Assembly: GCF_018371055.1 (NCBI RefSeq)
Contig: NZ_JAGYZD010000085.1
Span: 1 to 6,440, forward strand
Reading direction: 5' to 3'
From: Finegoldia magna
GTDB lineage: Bacteria; Bacillota; Clostridia; Tissierellales; Peptoniphilaceae
DNA: 6,440 nt
Of this stretch, positions 5,558-6,440 are shown piece by piece. How positions within the stretch are numbered: position 1 is the stretch's first letter; the number at the start of each line of letters is the position of its first letter. A program made the position numbers and the translations under genes. The notes under the pieces were generated by a model, which had not been told where the DNA came from, ran no database searches, and worked only from the letters and a program-made list of their open reading frames with translations.

Positions 5558-6440
5558 TTATTTTGCATAAAATTTCATTATTTCTTCGGCACACTTTTCG
5601 CTATTTTCATTATTTATTTCCAGTTCAAAATCTTTTGCTTTGACTGCGTAATTGATGTCGTAGTATTTCGTAATCAAACTTTCTATCACATAATCGTAGT
5701 CTTCGTCCTCTAGTTTATCAATCAAAATGGAGGAGTTATTCTTGCCAATGTATTTGGACAAATGATTTATCCCTTTTTTAATATCCTCCAAAGCATCGGA
5801 ATTTTTCAAATAATCTGTTTTTATTCTATCTATTCTATCTTGAAGGCTTGAATTTATCATAACTTGATGATGTGAACCGTTGTATTTTTGTCTCAAAGAT
5901 TTGGGAACATTAATTCTTCCTATTTTGCTACTTTCACATTCCACAAAAACAGGAGAATTATCGAAACTTTTGAGCTTATCAAACAACAAACTTTCGAACA
6001 TTTTTTGCGATGGTTGATTTTTCAATCCGGCATTTCCAAGGATGGAGCCTCTGTGGTTTGCAAGTTGTTCCAAGTTGAGGACGTTTTTGCGAGAATTTTG
6101 CAAAATATTCAGAATTTCTGTCTTTCCAACACCAGTGTAGCCTTTGATATTTACGTATTCGTGTGAATTAATAAGCTTATCTAAGTTTTCAATAATATGT
6201 TTACGGTAAGCTTTGTATCCTCCTTTTAGCCTGTAAATGTCAAGCCCCATGGATTTCATTATATTAAAAAGCACCGTACTTCTCATTGATCCTCTGTAAC
6301 AAAACAAGCAGACGTTGCGATTTTCACTCAAACCCAATAACTTCATGTAAATGTCTTCTAGTTTTACAGATGCATATCTTATCGCCAATTTCTTTGCACA
6401 TTCGTGATCTCCTGCATCATAAATCGTTGAGATTTCCACT
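5558..6440 (-). CDS. mnmH: tRNA 2-selenouridine synthase MnmH (SelU/YbbB), N-terminus missing at window edge
   Basis: About 293 visible residues plus stop on the minus strand. The enzyme replaces sulfur by selenium, from selenophosphate, in 2-thiouridine at the wobble position of tRNA Lys, Glu and Gln; it can also geranylate the sulfur. The fragment starts within the rhodanese domain: VEISTIYDAGD, KLEDIY, then FCYRGSMRS with the catalytic cysteine at visible residue 47 (codon 6299-6301), followed by RLKGGYKAYR (70-79). Next comes a P-loop, GYTGVGKT (100-107, bases 6119-6142), then NLEQLANHRGSILGNAG (122-138), QPSQKMFESLLF (142-153) and ECESSKIGRINVP (167-179). All are hallmarks of MnmH and not of other rhodaneses. 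The GTG at 6437-6439 is an internal valine in this alignment, so about 40-50 residues including the true start lie outside. Selenium use implies selD elsewhere in the genome. It converges with the plus-strand genes and shares their terminator. Confidence 0.93.
   Translation of the reverse strand, partial: VEISTIYDAGDHECAKKLAIRYASVKLEDIYMKLLGLSENRNVCLFCYRGSMRSTVLFNIMKSMGLDIYRLKGGYKAYRKHIIENLDKLINSHEYVNIKGYTGVGKTEILNILQNSRKNVLNLEQLANHRGSILGNAGLKNQPSQKMFESLLFDKLKSFDNSPVFVECESSKIGRINVPKSLRQKYNGSHHQVMINSSLQDRIDRIKTDYLKNSDALEDIKKGINHLSKYIGKNNSSILIDKLEDEDYDYVIESLITKYYDINYAVKAKDFELEINNENSEKCAEEIMKFYAK

Noticed and set aside
5504..6166. Two plus-strand open frames (5504-5713 and 5888-6166) opposite mnmH
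   Set aside because: Both lie mostly opposite conserved mnmH motifs; the first also starts within the terminator. Neither has a ribosome site or recognisable domain.
6437..6439. GTG as the start codon of the minus-strand mnmH gene
   Set aside because: The residues after it align inside the rhodanese domain of MnmH, so it is an internal valine and the gene continues beyond the window.

Overview
The window looks like a chromosomal segment of a low-GC anaerobic Gram-positive bacterium. AGA and AAA codons dominate, the Shine-Dalgarno sites are AGGAG-type, and most genes are tightly overlapped. The gene content (parA-parB, a free-standing cyclodeaminase, an EF2568-type cysteine desulfurase, DUF4446, a CmpB-like membrane protein, and the selenouridine synthase MnmH) fits Clostridia/Tissierellia. 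Something close to Finegoldia or another Peptoniphilaceae member is my best guess, but this is inferred from style and content, not from any search. Chromosomal parAB usually lies near the replication origin, so the window is probably oriC-proximal.

Layout. Positions 1-4551 are one plus-strand run of seven genes: the 3' end of parA, parB, a formimidoyl/methenyl-THF cyclodeaminase-family gene, a class V aminotransferase-fold cysteine desulfurase, a DUF4446 membrane-anchored protein, pta (phosphate acetyltransferase), and a small four-helix membrane protein. The first five overlap by 1, 4, 1 and 14 bases. pta follows after 23 bases with its own strong ribosome site, and the small membrane gene begins one base after the pta stop. 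A perfect 15-bp hairpin at 4538-4573 contains the stop codon of that gene and touches the Shine-Dalgarno of the next. Positions 4585-5493 encode a CmpB-type 'putative ABC transporter permease' membrane protein with a long coiled-coil tail. A terminator with U-tracts on both strands (5498-5527) separates it from the convergent minus-strand gene mnmH (tRNA 2-selenouridine synthase), whose 5' end lies beyond the right edge.

How the genes fit together. ParA, ParB and possibly DUF4446 belong to chromosome segregation. The cyclodeaminase-family protein handles one-carbon units on folate. The desulfurase mobilises sulfur (possibly selenium) from cysteine. Pta makes acetyl phosphate for energy metabolism. 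MnmH swaps sulfur for selenium in the wobble uridine of certain tRNAs. Apart from the ParAB pair this is mostly a housekeeping operon. No mobile element, CRISPR array, RNA gene, frameshift or parS site was seen. I found no convincing new system. The most worthwhile leads are the hairpin linking two genes at 4538-4579 and the possible selenium connection between the desulfurase and MnmH.
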